Assembly: GCF_024204645.1 (NCBI RefSeq)
Contig: NZ_CP100351.1
Span: forward strand, 248,001-312,000
Reading direction: 5' to 3'
DNA: 64,000 nucleotides
Source of the DNA: Desulfomicrobium sp. ZS1
GTDB taxonomy: Bacteria; Desulfobacterota; Desulfovibrionia; Desulfovibrionales; Desulfomicrobiaceae
In this document: positions 17,401-25,829 of the stretch, one piece after another
How the letters are laid out: each line of letters starts with the position of its first letter
How positions within the stretch are numbered: position 1 is the stretch's first letter
Position numbers and translations under genes: made by a program
Notes under the pieces: generated by a model
Told to the model about the DNA's origin: nothing
Database searches by the model: none
What the model saw: the letters and a program-made list of their open reading frames with translations, nothing else

Positions 17401-17564
17401 ACGGACACGGTCACGATCTCGGACTCGAATTCGGGAAAGACTTCCTGCTTGATCTGGGAGGCCATGATCAGTCCGCCTACGAGGCAGAGCAGCATGATCA
17501 GATTCGCGGCCACCGGATTGGAGGCCATCCAGGCGATGGCGCCGTGCTGAATTTTCTGGTGCAT
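14466..17564 (-). CDS. RND efflux pump, inner-membrane transporter (AcrB/HAE1 family)
   Basis: The 1032-residue protein has the normal length and duplicated layout of an AcrB-type pump: an N-terminal helix, a large periplasmic loop, a bundle of six helices, then the same again. Typical sequence includes FPEFESEIVTVSVAYPGASPEEVE near the start and GIVVDDAIVVGENIYQYRE in helix 4, with paired aspartates used for proton relay. It exports drugs or other small molecules with the adaptor and outer-membrane factor encoded upstream. The ATG lies four bases after the adaptor stop. The substrate cannot be predicted. Confidence 0.93.
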   Translation of the reverse strand: MHQKIQHGAIAWMASNPVAANLIMLLCLVGGLIMASQIKQEVFPEFESEIVTVSVAYPGASPEEVEKGIVLAIEERVTGLDGIKKVTSSSTEGVGTVTIEALEGTDMERLAQDVKGEVDRISSFPEDTETPKVVVASNQRRTLSIAVYGDLQESVLREMAETVRDELLQDPEITRIDLSGARDLEIGIEISQDTLRAHGLTLREVAEIIGNSALELPGGSVKTAQGEILVRVKDRRELGKEFAGLPIISTPEGSVVRLEDLGRITDGFEDTDLYALYNNQPAILLDIYRVGDQTPISVSDAVKRHMERLNQILPPGVHIAKRNDSSDIFRQRMDLLTRNGLMGLCLVFVLLALFLEIRLAFWVSMGIPISIMGSFLILPGLGVSFNMISMFAFIITLGIVVDDAIVVGENIYQYREQGLSPLKAATNGAREVVMPVTFSVLTNVVAFLPMLFVPGVLGRVFGVLPAVVVSVFIISLVESLFVLPSHLGHLKSGGRSWLSFVHKWQGKFSTWFMHMVNTVVSPLLMLTIRLRYLTLAVAMAVLVATVGYVASGRMGIVMFPKVESDYAYVELAMPFGSPVARTEAAIKRMVRIAGDLARENGGAELVEGIFSQVGTSSGGHQGSVRVFLTPPEQRTLSTTEFTNRWRERVGDIAGAEYLKFESDRGGPGSGAALTIELSHRSTQILEKAGEDLAKELGSYAQVSDIDDGFSAGKTQLDFRIRPEGRSLGLTSQDVARQIRAAFYGAEALRQQRGRNEIKVMVRLPEDERISLQNIEDFLVRTPAGKSVLLREVADVSKGHSYTSIERRNGRRIISVTADVTPPSEAASIINSVRDNFLPRLQDRYQGLEFSFEGKQADIKEGVGALLLGLGMGSLCIFALLAIPLRSYAQPLIIMTSIPFGVVGAIFGHLLMGYSLSLVSLFGIVALSGVVVNASLVLIDCANGKRRLGHSALSSIHQASLQRFRPILLTTVTTFGGLAPMIWETSRQARFLIPMALSLGFGIVFSTFITLGIVPSLYMILEDLKRFGRSLVK

Positions 17565-17568
17565 GGAT

Positions 17569-18750
17569 CTACCTTTCCTCGCCCAGAGTGACGGGCATGC
17601 CGTCGATGGGAGAGGCCAGCTCGCTGGTCACCACGGTGTCGCCGGATGCAAGGCCGTCCGAGATCAGCACCGTGTGCGTATCGCGCCAGACCACGGTGGC
17701 GGGCCGAATGGACAGGGTTGCGTTCTGCACGGTCCAGACCGTGTCGTTTTCGCGCAGGGCGGCCCTGGGCAGGCGGATCACGTTTTGAAGGCGGGTGCCC
17801 TCGATTTCCAGGCGCACGTATTCACCCAGCAAAATGGGCGCGGGTTTGGCTTCTAGGGGGGCCGGCAAGGAGACCTGCACCCGCGCCAGGCGGCCCTGCT
17901 CTTCCAGGTCTCCGCGCAGGCGCAGGATGTGGCCGCTGCGTTCGGCGCCGCTGGCTTGGGACAGGATGCGTACCTTCGAGCCGGGGCTGTTTTTTCCCGG
18001 AAGGGTGATCCAGGGCAGACGGTCCACCGGGATGGCGGCCTCGACCCAGAATTCGCCTGTATCGACCAGGGTGGCCAGAGTGTCGGTGATGGAGACCCGG
18101 GAGCCCAGTTCCACGGTCTTGTCCAGCACGAGGGCCGTGAAGGGCGTGGTCAGCGTGGTCCGCTTCAGATCGAGCCGGGCCTGCTCCAGCGCGGCTTCGG
18201 CCTGGCGGACCTTGGCCCTGGCCTGGGCGAGTTGCGGTTTGCGCAGGGCCAGGTCCGAACTTTCCCCGGCCTTGCCCGTCATTTCAAGGAGATCCCATTC
18301 GTGTCTGGCCACTTGCTGGTAGCCGATTTCGAGTTCCAGCGCGGCTGCGGCGCTTTGAAGTTCCGCCTCCCTGCTGGCCACGATCAGGCGGAAATCCTCA
18401 TCATTGAGCCGCAGCAAAGGGCTGCCTTTGGTGACGATTCCACCGGGAAGAAAGCCGGGGGCGATTTCGCGGACGATCCCGGCCACCTCGGCCCGGATCT
18501 GGGTCTGGCGCGCGGGAACGACGGTTCCCAGGACCTGGACGACGGCTGTCTGCGGCCCCGCCGTGACCGTGGTTGTTTCGACCAGGGGGGCGATGAGCGC
18601 CGGAGGGCGTTGCGGCGGTTTGGGCCGGGTCTTGATGAAGCGCACGGCCACGAAAATTCCGGCTCCGATCACAAGCAGGGACAAAACAAGGACCAAGAGT
18701 TTGATTCGTCTCGGCAAGGGACTCGTGTTGTCGCATTCAGGGATGATCAT
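17569..18750 (-). CDS. RND efflux pump, periplasmic adaptor (membrane fusion protein)
   Basis: The 393-residue adaptor links pump and outer-membrane channel. It has one N-terminal transmembrane helix (KLLVLVLSLLVIGAGIFVAV), a lipoyl half-domain (VQVLGTVVPARQTQIRAEVAGIV), an alpha-helical hairpin (about residues 110-190) and the second lipoyl half plus beta barrel (LKRTTLTTPFTALVLDKTVELGSRV). I start at ATG 18750, which overlaps the stop of the outer-membrane factor gene (ATGA); an open frame extends to 18825 but lies inside that gene. Confidence 0.91.
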   Translation of the reverse strand: MIIPECDNTSPLPRRIKLLVLVLSLLVIGAGIFVAVRFIKTRPKPPQRPPALIAPLVETTTVTAGPQTAVVQVLGTVVPARQTQIRAEVAGIVREIAPGFLPGGIVTKGSPLLRLNDEDFRLIVASREAELQSAAAALELEIGYQQVARHEWDLLEMTGKAGESSDLALRKPQLAQARAKVRQAEAALEQARLDLKRTTLTTPFTALVLDKTVELGSRVSITDTLATLVDTGEFWVEAAIPVDRLPWITLPGKNSPGSKVRILSQASGAERSGHILRLRGDLEEQGRLARVQVSLPAPLEAKPAPILLGEYVRLEIEGTRLQNVIRLPRAALRENDTVWTVQNATLSIRPATVVWRDTHTVLISDGLASGDTVVTSELASPIDGMPVTLGEER

Positions 18751-20144
18751 ATACTGTTTTCCGCTTTGGTATTTGAGGGAGCGTCGGGGAAAGAGGTGCG
18801 CCAGCCTTTGCCCAGAGCCCGGCAAAGTCCGGTCTGCAGGGTCAGAAGCGTTGCCTGTTCACGAATGTGCGTGCGATCGAGTTGCTGCAATTTCAGCAAC
18901 AGGGAAAGGACCGTGTCGTATTCGAGCACGCCGTTCTGGTAGCGGATCCGGGCGCTGGTCAGCGCAGCCTGGGCCGTGTCGCGCTGCGTCTTAAGGGCGC
19001 GGACCAGTTCGATCTGCTTGAGGACGGAGCTGACCGCGGTGTCCACTTCGGACAGGGCCGTGAATACGGTTTTTTCATATATTGCCAAGCGTTCCCTGCG
19101 CACGGCCTCCTGCCGTTCCACTTCGGCCCGGCGGCTGCCTCCGTCGATGATCGGGGCGGTCAGGGACGCGGCGAGATTAGCCAGCCAATTGTCGAAGATG
19201 CGGCTCGCATCGCCGCTGCTGTGCTCGAAATTTCCCGTCAGGCGCAGCGCCGGCATGCGGTCGGCCCTGGCGGCGGCCACGTCCCAGCCCGATTCGAGCA
19301 GGCGCTGCCAGGCGGCGCGGATGTCGGGGCGCTCGCGCAGTAGGTCCGCCGGAAGCCCTGTGCCTGGGATGGGCATGGGTTTCGGGAGAGTGGTGGCGCC
19401 GGCCAGATCCGCGCTGCCGGGCGCTTTGCCCAGGAGCAGGTTGATCCGGTTTTCCAGACGCACGGCTTCGGACTGCAGGGGGAAAATGACGGTTTCGGTC
19501 TGGGCGATGGCTTCGCGCTGCTGCAGCACATCCAGGGCAGAGGCGAGCGAGTTGGCGAAGCGCAGTTCAAGGGTGGAGAGGATGGCCGCATTGGTGCGCT
19601 GCTGCTCTTCAAGCACGGCGAGCTGCTGTCTGGTCGAGCACAGGGATATCCAGGCCCCGACGACTTCGCCGCTTAAGGTCAGGGCCGCTGTACGCAGGTC
19701 GTCGCGGCTGGCCATGACGAAAAGCGTATCGGCCTGCCGCAGCGCCCTGACTCGGCCCCAGAGGTCGAGTTCATAGCTGGCGGCCAGTCCCAGGCCATAG
19801 GCGTCGTTTTCGACTTGATTTTGGGCGTGGAGTTTGCTCCAGGACCGCGCCGCCTCGGCGCTGGCGTCCAGGGTCGGCCACAGGGCGCTGCCGGTTTTTC
19901 GCGCTGAGGCTTCGGCCTGTTCGAGCCGGGCCAGGGCCGTGCGAATGTCCGGGGCGAAGCGCAGCGCTTCATACATTAGCCTGTTGAGGTCTTTGCTGTG
20001 CAGTGCGCGCCACCACTCTTCGTCCGCCATATGTTCCCCGGCTTGCAGACGGTACGCCTGCGGCGGCTGTTGCACGGACGGAGGTACGGGGGCGAAGGCG
20101 TGGCATCCGCTCAGAATGAGAACAAGAAAAACGAGTAGCCTCAT
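18747..20144 (-). CDS. RND efflux outer-membrane factor lipoprotein (NodT/OprM type)
   Basis: The 465-residue protein forms the TolC-like exit duct. It begins with a lipoprotein signal (MRLLVFLVLILSGC, lipobox LSGC). The repeated TolC architecture shows as two related halves, with ALRFAPDIRTALARLEQAEAS and ERPDIRAAWQRLLESGWDVAAARADRMPAL, and coiled-coil segments. It is the first gene of the pump operon (outer-membrane factor, adaptor, pump, tiny protein), a less usual order. GGAG lies nine bases before the ATG. Confidence 0.92.
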   Translation of the reverse strand: MRLLVFLVLILSGCHAFAPVPPSVQQPPQAYRLQAGEHMADEEWWRALHSKDLNRLMYEALRFAPDIRTALARLEQAEASARKTGSALWPTLDASAEAARSWSKLHAQNQVENDAYGLGLAASYELDLWGRVRALRQADTLFVMASRDDLRTAALTLSGEVVGAWISLCSTRQQLAVLEEQQRTNAAILSTLELRFANSLASALDVLQQREAIAQTETVIFPLQSEAVRLENRINLLLGKAPGSADLAGATTLPKPMPIPGTGLPADLLRERPDIRAAWQRLLESGWDVAAARADRMPALRLTGNFEHSSGDASRIFDNWLANLAASLTAPIIDGGSRRAEVERQEAVRRERLAIYEKTVFTALSEVDTAVSSVLKQIELVRALKTQRDTAQAALTSARIRYQNGVLEYDTVLSLLLKLQQLDRTHIREQATLLTLQTGLCRALGKGWRTSFPDAPSNTKAENSI

Positions 20145-20272
20145 GCGATGCGCTCCGGAAGGAGGAGAAGGAAGCAGGTTGCGCGTGGCGTGACCATGCG
20201 TGCAATCTGAATCTGAAAGGTGAATGGGAGAGGGCCGCTCTTTTCAGTTGAGTTGAAGGTCGCGGGCGGGTT

Positions 20273-20668
20273 TCAGGCCGATAGCGATGTCGAGAATTTC
20301 TTGTCGACGACGAGGATGTGGTTGGTCAGCCAGCCGCTCAGAAAATGGTACATGTCCCAGGCCAGTCCTTCCGAGGCCAGGATGATATCCAGATCAAAGA
20401 GCTGGAGCTGGTCGACGAAGGCCAGATGCTCATCCCGGTGCTCCGCCAGATCGGCGTAGCCTGCGGCATCCATGATCGTCTCCTCGGTCCGGAAGTGGTA
20501 CTGGGCGTATTCCTTGAGTTGGCCCAGGATTTCTTGCAGGTCGCCCATGGAGGACCGACCTATGCCGTCCGCCAGGGTGTTGATGATTTCGACCAGCCGC
20601 CGGTGCTGGGTGTCGACTTCGGGGATGTTCGTTTCAAAAGACTGATCCCAAACGATTTTTTTGTTCAT
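20273..20668 (-). CDS. Bacteriohemerythrin (single-domain di-iron O2-binding protein)
   Basis: The 131-residue protein has all seven iron ligands of a hemerythrin four-helix bundle: H22, H58, E62, H77, H81, H117 and D122, in the contexts DTQHRRL, YHFRTEE, HRDEH and NHILVVD. It binds oxygen reversibly in the cytoplasm and in anaerobes is thought to buffer or sense O2, or deliver it to scavenging enzymes. It stands alone, upstream of and in line with the RND operon, with 128 bp between. Confidence 0.95.
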   Translation of the reverse strand: MNKKIVWDQSFETNIPEVDTQHRRLVEIINTLADGIGRSSMGDLQEILGQLKEYAQYHFRTEETIMDAAGYADLAEHRDEHLAFVDQLQLFDLDIILASEGLAWDMYHFLSGWLTNHILVVDKKFSTSLSA

Positions 20669-20790
20669 TCCTTACGGCTCCTGGGCTTGGCGGTGCAGAG
20701 TATTACATATCATTAACCCAGAGCGCCCTGCGGGAAAAGGGGCAATTCTCGTTTAATCCCGGATTTGGCGGGCAAAGGCGCGGTTTGGGC

Positions 20791-21879
20791 TCAGGCGGAT
20801 TCGGTAGCCTTGCGGGGTGGATAGGTGAGGATGGATTCAGGGTCGGCCAGGGCGCGCAGGGCGGCCAGGGCCAGGGCGGACATTTCGTCCTCTCCCGCGT
20901 GGACCATGACCGGCCCCAGAAATTGCACGCGTTCGGCGATGCTGCCTGCCAGCTCCCGGTCATGCACGAGCCCGCCTGTCAGGATCACGGCATCGACCTG
21001 CCCGCGCAGTACCGCTCCCATGGCCCCGATTTCCTTGGCCACCTGATAGGCCATGGCCTGCCGCACTTCTCGGGCGAATGCGTCGCCCTTGCGGATGCGT
21101 TCCTCGATTTCCATGCCGCTCGCAGTGCCGAGGTAGGCCAGGAAACCGCCCTGGCCCGTGATCCTGCGCCGGATGTCCCGTTCGGTCGCGCCGGGGGCGA
21201 AGCACCAGTTTACGACTTCTCCGGCGGGCAGGCCGCCGCTGCGTTCGGGCGAGAAGGGACCGTCCCCGTCGAGGGCGTTGTTGGCGTCCACCACCCGGCC
21301 CAGCTCGTGCGCGCCCACGGACACACCCCCGCCCAGGTGGGCGATGATGAGGCGAAGCTCTTCGTAGGGCCGCCCCAGCCCTTCCGCCACGCGCCTGGCC
21401 ACGGCCTTGTGGTTCAGGGCGTGGAAGATGCTGCGCCGTGTTATGGAGGGGTGCCCGGAGTAGCGGGCCAGGGGCCCAAGTTCGTCCACGACTACGGGGT
21501 CGGCGATGAGCGAGGGGATGCCTGCGCTTGTCGCCAAGTCGTAGGCCAGGATGGCGCCGAGGTTGGAGGCGTGGGTTCCGAACGCGCAGGAGCGCAGATC
21601 GAATAGCATCTGCGGGCCGACGGCGTACACGCCACCGGGGATAGGGCGCATGAGTCCGCCCCGGCCGATGACGGCTCCAAGCTTTGAAACACTCTGTTCG
21701 TGCCGGATCATGGCCTGGGTGATCATTTCCTGCCGGAATTCCTCCTGGTCCATGACATGTTCAAAGCGCGCGAGATCGGCTGCGTCGTGGCGGATGGTTT
21801 CCACGAAGAGCTCCTGCCGGTCGTCAAAGACCGCGATCTTGGTGGAGGTCGAGCCCGGGTTTATGGCGAGAATCTTCAT
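20791..21879 (-). CDS. buk: Butyrate kinase (acetokinase family)
   Basis: The 362-residue kinase converts butyryl phosphate and ADP to butyrate and ATP, or acts on branched-chain or other short acyl phosphates. The ASKHA phosphate motif NPGSTSTKIAVFDD lies at the N-terminus, and IAHLGGGVSVGAHELGRVVDANNALDGDGPFSPERSG is the central signature. I start at MKILAINPG (21879); a longer open frame upstream is antisense-like filler inside ptb. The start overlaps the ptb stop (ATGA). Confidence 0.92.
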   Translation of the reverse strand: MKILAINPGSTSTKIAVFDDRQELFVETIRHDAADLARFEHVMDQEEFRQEMITQAMIRHEQSVSKLGAVIGRGGLMRPIPGGVYAVGPQMLFDLRSCAFGTHASNLGAILAYDLATSAGIPSLIADPVVVDELGPLARYSGHPSITRRSIFHALNHKAVARRVAEGLGRPYEELRLIIAHLGGGVSVGAHELGRVVDANNALDGDGPFSPERSGGLPAGEVVNWCFAPGATERDIRRRITGQGGFLAYLGTASGMEIEERIRKGDAFAREVRQAMAYQVAKEIGAMGAVLRGQVDAVILTGGLVHDRELAGSIAERVQFLGPVMVHAGEDEMSALALAALRALADPESILTYPPRKATESA

Positions 21880-22790
21880 GCATGGCTCCCGCTTGCGGCC
21901 ATGAGGATGCCCAGGGCCACGGCGTTGATCTTGGTCTGGTGGGAGTCGGCCCGCGAATTGAGCAGCACCGGGGCCTTGGTGCCCATGACCACCCCGGCCG
22001 AACGGGCCTGGGCGAAATACATGAGGCTCTTGTAAAAGATGTTGCCCGCCGCCAGGTCCGGGGCCAGCAGGATGTCCGCCCTGCCTGCCAACGGGTCGCG
22101 CATGCCTTTGTGCCGGGCGGCCTCGATGCTGATGGCGTTGTCCAGAGCGTAGGGCCCGCCCACGCGGCAGCCCGTCAGTTCTCCGCTGCGGTTCATTTCC
22201 ACCAGGGCCGCAGCGTCCACGGTGGCCGGCATTTTCGGGTTGACCTTTTCGGACTCGCACAAGACCCCGACCACGGGGTCCGGGTTGCCCAGTGCCCGGG
22301 CCACCTTGACGGCGTTGCGCACGATCTCGCGCTTGGTCTGAAGATCGGGCTTTATGATCATGGCCGCGTCGGTCAGCAGATAGAGCTTGTCGAAGCCGGG
22401 CACGTCCATGACCACGGTGTGGCTGACCGTTGCGCCGTTGCGCAGGCCCGCGTCGCGGTTCAGGACGGCCTTGAACAGGACCGAGGAGTCCACGAAGCCC
22501 TTCAAGAGGATCTGGGCGCGTCCCGAAGCCACGACCGTCACCGTGGTCGCCGCGCCGCAGGCCTCGCCCCGCGCGTCGACCAGCTCGAAGGGCGCGAGAT
22601 CCAGTTCGATTGTATCGGCGATGGATCTGATTTTGTCGGTGTTGCCGACCAGTATGAAATCGGCCAGCCCCATGGCCTGGGCCTCGGCCACGGCCTTAAG
22701 GGCCTCGGCGTCCTGGGCGCAGGCCACGGCCACGGTCTGCCGGGGCAGGGTCAGGGCCTTGTCGATGATGGACTTCATGGATGTGAGCAT
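21876..22790 (-). CDS. ptb: Phosphate butyryltransferase (PTA/PTB family)
   Basis: The 304-residue enzyme exchanges CoA for phosphate on butyryl-CoA, feeding butyrate kinase next door. PTA/PTB signatures include ILVGNTDKI, ALGNPDPVVGVLCESEKVNPKMPAT and the C-terminal GADILLAPDLAAGNIFYKSL-like block, then AQARSAGVVMGTKAPVLLNSRAD. I start at MLTSMKSIIDKA because AAGGAG lies six bases upstream of 22790. The long open frame upstream has no family sequence. Together the pair gives substrate-level ATP from acyl-CoA, or activates fatty acids when run backwards. The true acyl chain is uncertain. Confidence 0.91.
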   Translation of the reverse strand: MLTSMKSIIDKALTLPRQTVAVACAQDAEALKAVAEAQAMGLADFILVGNTDKIRSIADTIELDLAPFELVDARGEACGAATTVTVVASGRAQILLKGFVDSSVLFKAVLNRDAGLRNGATVSHTVVMDVPGFDKLYLLTDAAMIIKPDLQTKREIVRNAVKVARALGNPDPVVGVLCESEKVNPKMPATVDAAALVEMNRSGELTGCRVGGPYALDNAISIEAARHKGMRDPLAGRADILLAPDLAAGNIFYKSLMYFAQARSAGVVMGTKAPVLLNSRADSHQTKINAVALGILMAASGSHA

Positions 22791-22937
22791 GGCATCTCCT
22801 TGCGAGCCATGCCGATAGATCATCGATTGATTGAAAACAAGAGGTCCGCAACTGTTTTTGCCATTTTTGCAGCCTTGGTTGCGGGACTTGCCCCTGTGCC
22901 CGCACGGAGCTAAGCAGGGCCGATCTTCGGAGGAAGC

Positions 22938-24299
22938 ATGTATATTCGTACATCCGCGCTGGCCGCCGCATCCGTGGCCAGTTTTCTGGTTCCGTTCATG
23001 ATGTCCGCCGTGGCCATCACTCTGCCGGTCATGCAAGTCGAACTGGGGGCCACGGCCGTGGAGCTCAGCTGGATCGCGGGGAGCTATATCCTGGCCCTGG
23101 CCGCCATTCTGCTGCCTGTCGGGCGGCTGGCCGACATCCTCGGTCGCAGGCGCACCTTTGTCTGGGGCACGGCGGCGTTCGTGATCTTTTCGCTGTGCGC
23201 GTCCCTGGCCTGGTCCGTGACCAGCCTCGTGGCCCTGCGCGTCGTGCAGGGAGTGGGCGCGGCCATGATTCTGTCCACGGGCGTGGCCATCGTCACGGAA
23301 TTGTATCCGCGCACCGAGCGGGGTCGGGTCATGGGCATCATGGTCGCTTGCGTCTACCTCGGCCTGTCCGTGGGGCCGCTTGTGGGCGGAATGATGACCT
23401 CCCTGGCCGGGTGGCGCTCGGTCTTCTTTCTGTGCCTGCCTCCGGGCCTCCTGGCCTGGATCATGGCCCGCAGGATCGAGGACGAATGGCGTCCGGCGCA
23501 TGGCGAGGGCTTCGATCTGATCGGGAGTCTCCTGTACGCCGCTTTTGTAGTCTGCTGCGTCAACGGCCTGACCGGGCTGGCCAGGCCGGAGCGGGGACTG
23601 CCTCTGCTCGGGGGAGCGCTGATCCTGGGCCTTTTTTTCGTGCTGCGTTCGCGCAGCGTCGCCCATCCGCTCATCGATCTTTCGCTGTTCACGGCCAACA
23701 GGGTCTTTCTGCTCTCGAGCCTCGCCACCCTGGTCAATTATGCGGGCACCTTCGCGGTGGGTTTTCTGCTCAGCCTGTATCTGCAGGTGGTCAAGGGCTT
23801 TTCACCCATGCATGCCGGGTTCATACTGGTGGTTCAGCCGGTGGTGCAGAGCCTGCTCTCCCCGCTGGCCGGGGTTCTGGCCGATCGCTTCAACGCGGCC
23901 GGGCTGGCCAGCCTGGGCATGGCGCTGTGCGCCTTGGGACTGCTAGGGATGTGCGGGGTGGACCTGCACACCGGGCTGCTTGAAATTGGCGCGATTCTGG
24001 CCTTGCTGGGCCTGGGGTTCGCTCTTTTCGCCTCGCCCAACATGAGCGTGGTCATGGGCAGCGTCGAACCTCGGCATTACAGCATCGCCTCCAGCCTGGT
24101 CGCGACCATGCGCACTTTCGGCATGACCCTGTCCATGGGCATCTCCGCCGTGGTCTTCGGTTTCCTGCTGCAGGATCGCCAGATCGCTCCTGAAACGATC
24201 CCGGAATTTCTGGCCAGCATGCGCGTCATCTTCGCCGTCTGCGCAGGGCTTTGCGTGGCGGGTGTGTTCTGTTCCCTGGGTCGCGTCGGAAAGCGCTGA
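22938..24299 (+). CDS. MFS drug transporter, DHA2 (EmrB/QacA) family
   Basis: The 453-residue protein is a proton-driven exporter. Its hydrophobic pattern fits 14 helices. Motif A is seen as GRLADILGRRRTF after helix 2, and motif C-like sequence GLSVGPLVGGMMTSLAGWRSVFF lies in helices 5-6, typical of DHA2 members. GGAGGAAGC precedes the ATG. It diverges from ptb-buk. There is no adaptor gene beside it, so it probably exports to the periplasm. Substrate unknown. Confidence 0.9.
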   Translation: MYIRTSALAAASVASFLVPFMMSAVAITLPVMQVELGATAVELSWIAGSYILALAAILLPVGRLADILGRRRTFVWGTAAFVIFSLCASLAWSVTSLVALRVVQGVGAAMILSTGVAIVTELYPRTERGRVMGIMVACVYLGLSVGPLVGGMMTSLAGWRSVFFLCLPPGLLAWIMARRIEDEWRPAHGEGFDLIGSLLYAAFVVCCVNGLTGLARPERGLPLLGGALILGLFFVLRSRSVAHPLIDLSLFTANRVFLLSSLATLVNYAGTFAVGFLLSLYLQVVKGFSPMHAGFILVVQPVVQSLLSPLAGVLADRFNAAGLASLGMALCALGLLGMCGVDLHTGLLEIGAILALLGLGFALFASPNMSVVMGSVEPRHYSIASSLVATMRTFGMTLSMGISAVVFGFLLQDRQIAPETIPEFLASMRVIFAVCAGLCVAGVFCSLGRVGKR

Positions 24300-24402
24300 G
24301 CACGCTTTCGTGTTTGCATAGGATTATCTTTTCTTCGGGTTCGTCTTGGCATAGATTGTTCGCAGGGTGTTTTTCCAGGTCGCTATACGAGGAGGATTTG
24401 TA

Positions 24403-24669
24403 ATGCGTACGATGAAAATCATGATGGTCAGCGCGGTTGTCGTGTGCCTGGGGACTCTTTTCGCCTTTGCGAGCGAGCCCCAGGAACTGGTGGAGAAAAC
24501 CTGCAGCTCATGCCACGACATGGGACGGGTCCGCGCGGCCTACGGCGTCAAGGACCAGGCCGCCTGGTCGGCCACGGTGGCCCGGATGCTGGCCAAGGGC
24601 AACGCCCCTGCGGTCACTCACGAGGAACATGGGCTCATCGTCGATTGGCTCTCGGCCCAGACGAAATAA
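24403..24669 (+). CDS. Small periplasmic monohaem c-type cytochrome
   Basis: The 88-residue precursor has a signal peptide (MRTMKIMMVSAVVVCLGTLFAFA) and a haem-binding CSSCH at residues 34-38. The rest, with a probable methionine ligand in VARMLAKGNAPAV and the end EEHGLIVDWLSAQ, resembles small quinohemoprotein-type or class I cytochrome domains. Start ATG 24403 is preceded by GAGGAGGATTTGTA. It should carry electrons in the periplasm; its partners are not apparent from the neighbours. Confidence 0.85.
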   Translation: MRTMKIMMVSAVVVCLGTLFAFASEPQELVEKTCSSCHDMGRVRAAYGVKDQAAWSATVARMLAKGNAPAVTHEEHGLIVDWLSAQTK

Positions 24670-24697
24670 CCGTCATCCGTTTTTTCATGCAGGGAAG

Positions 24698-24732
24698 TCC
24701 AGTCTTTGGCCCGGCCAGGGACTGGATTTTTT
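24698..24732 (+). terminator. Intrinsic terminator after the cytochrome gene
   Basis: TCCAGTC-TT-TGGCC-C-GGCCA-GG-GACTGGA followed by six T; a two-part stem of 12 bp. Confidence 0.92.
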
Positions 24733-24787
24733 GTTGGCGTCGCATGGAGCCGACCTTTTTGGTCGTATTTAAAGTTCTCTGTCTTTG

Positions 24788-24815
24788 TTGACTTAAAAGT
24801 CGCAAATGGCATAAT
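24788..24815 (+). promoter_or_regulatory. Sigma70-type promoter of the tungstate/molybdate transporter operon
   Basis: TTGACT, 16 bp, CATAAT. It lies about 36 bp upstream of the wtpA start. No ModE-like palindrome or molybdenum-cofactor riboswitch was recognised in the 120-bp leader region. Confidence 0.6.
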
Positions 24816-24851
24816 GCTGGGCATCTTTTTCATCTCACCAGGAGGTTGCTC

Positions 24852-25829
24852 ATGTGTTCTTTTTCATTGAAAATGTTTCTTTTTGTTGCCCTGCTTGGGC
24901 TTTGCGCGGGAAGCCCTGCTTTTGCCGAGCTTTCGGGTAAGCTGGTCATTTTTCATGCCGGAAGCTTGTCCGTGCCCTTTGCGGATATGGAAAAAGCCTT
25001 TGAGGCAAAATACCCGAAGGTCGACGTACAGCGTGAATCCGGCGGGAGCACCAAGCTCGCCCGCATGATCACGGAGATTGGCAAGCCCGCCGATATCATG
25101 GCCTCGGCCGACTACGAGGTCATCGACAAGATGCTTGTGCCCGAGTTTGCGAAGTGGAACGCCCGTTTCGCCACCAACCAGATCGTGCTGTGCTACACGC
25201 CGTCAAGCAAGTATGCCTCCGAAATAAACGACACGAACTGGGCCGAGATCCTGCAACGCCCAGACGTTGTTTGGGGTCATTCCGATCCGAATCTGGACCC
25301 GTGCGGCTATCGCAGCCTGATGGCCATTCAGCTCGCCGAGAAGTTCAGCGGCCAGGTCGGACTGTATGACAAGGTGCTGGCCAACCGGCCGGAAAAGAAT
25401 GTGCGCCCCAAATCCGTGGAGCTCATTTCCATGATGGAATCCGGCAACATGGATTACGCCTTCGAATACATGTCCGTGGCCGTGCAGCACGGGCTCAAGT
25501 ATGTGACCTTCGACGACCACATCAACATGGGCAACTATGCCATGGATCCTTTCTATAAAACAGCCGTGGTCAAGGTCACAGGCAAGAAGCCGGGCGAATT
25601 TGTCGAGCTTAAGGGCAGTTCCATCACCTACGGCGTGACCATGCTTGATGGCGCCGCCAATCCCGAGGCCGCCGAAGCCTTTCTGGCCTATCTGCTCGAT
25701 GAGAAGGGCGGTCTTGCCATCCTGAAGGCGCAAGGGCAGCCGCCGCTTGTTCCCGTCAACGTGGCGACGCAGGAAATGCACGCCGCGCTGCCCGCATCGC
25801 TGGGGGCGCTGGTCAAGGTCGCCGAATAG
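24852..25829 (+). CDS. wtpA: Tungstate/molybdate ABC transporter, periplasmic binding protein (WtpA/ModA type)
   Basis: The 325-residue protein binds tungstate or molybdate in the periplasm. A signal peptide ends near GSPAFA. The mature protein opens [29 protein letters not shown], the WtpA hallmark, and has [27 protein letters not shown] and the C-terminal [20 protein letters not shown]. Start ATG 24852 follows GGAGG by six bases. First gene of a three-gene operon. Tungstate is likely to matter here because an AOR-family tungstoenzyme is encoded at 56372-58315, but which oxyanion is preferred cannot be read from sequence. Confidence 0.88.
   Translation: MCSFSLKMFLFVALLGLCAGSPAFAELSGKLVIFHAGSLSVPFADMEKAFEAKYPKVDVQRESGGSTKLARMITEIGKPADIMASADYEVIDKMLVPEFAKWNARFATNQIVLCYTPSSKYASEINDTNWAEILQRPDVVWGHSDPNLDPCGYRSLMAIQLAEKFSGQVGLYDKVLANRPEKNVRPKSVELISMMESGNMDYAFEYMSVAVQHGLKYVTFDDHINMGNYAMDPFYKTAVVKVTGKKPGEFVELKGSSITYGVTMLDGAANPEAAEAFLAYLLDEKGGLAILKAQGQPPLVPVNVATQEMHAALPASLGALVKVAE

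Noticed and set aside
21880-22260. N-terminal extension of butyrate kinase to about 489 residues
   Set aside because: The extension lies inside ptb in another frame and has no family sequence; MKILAINPG is the family start.
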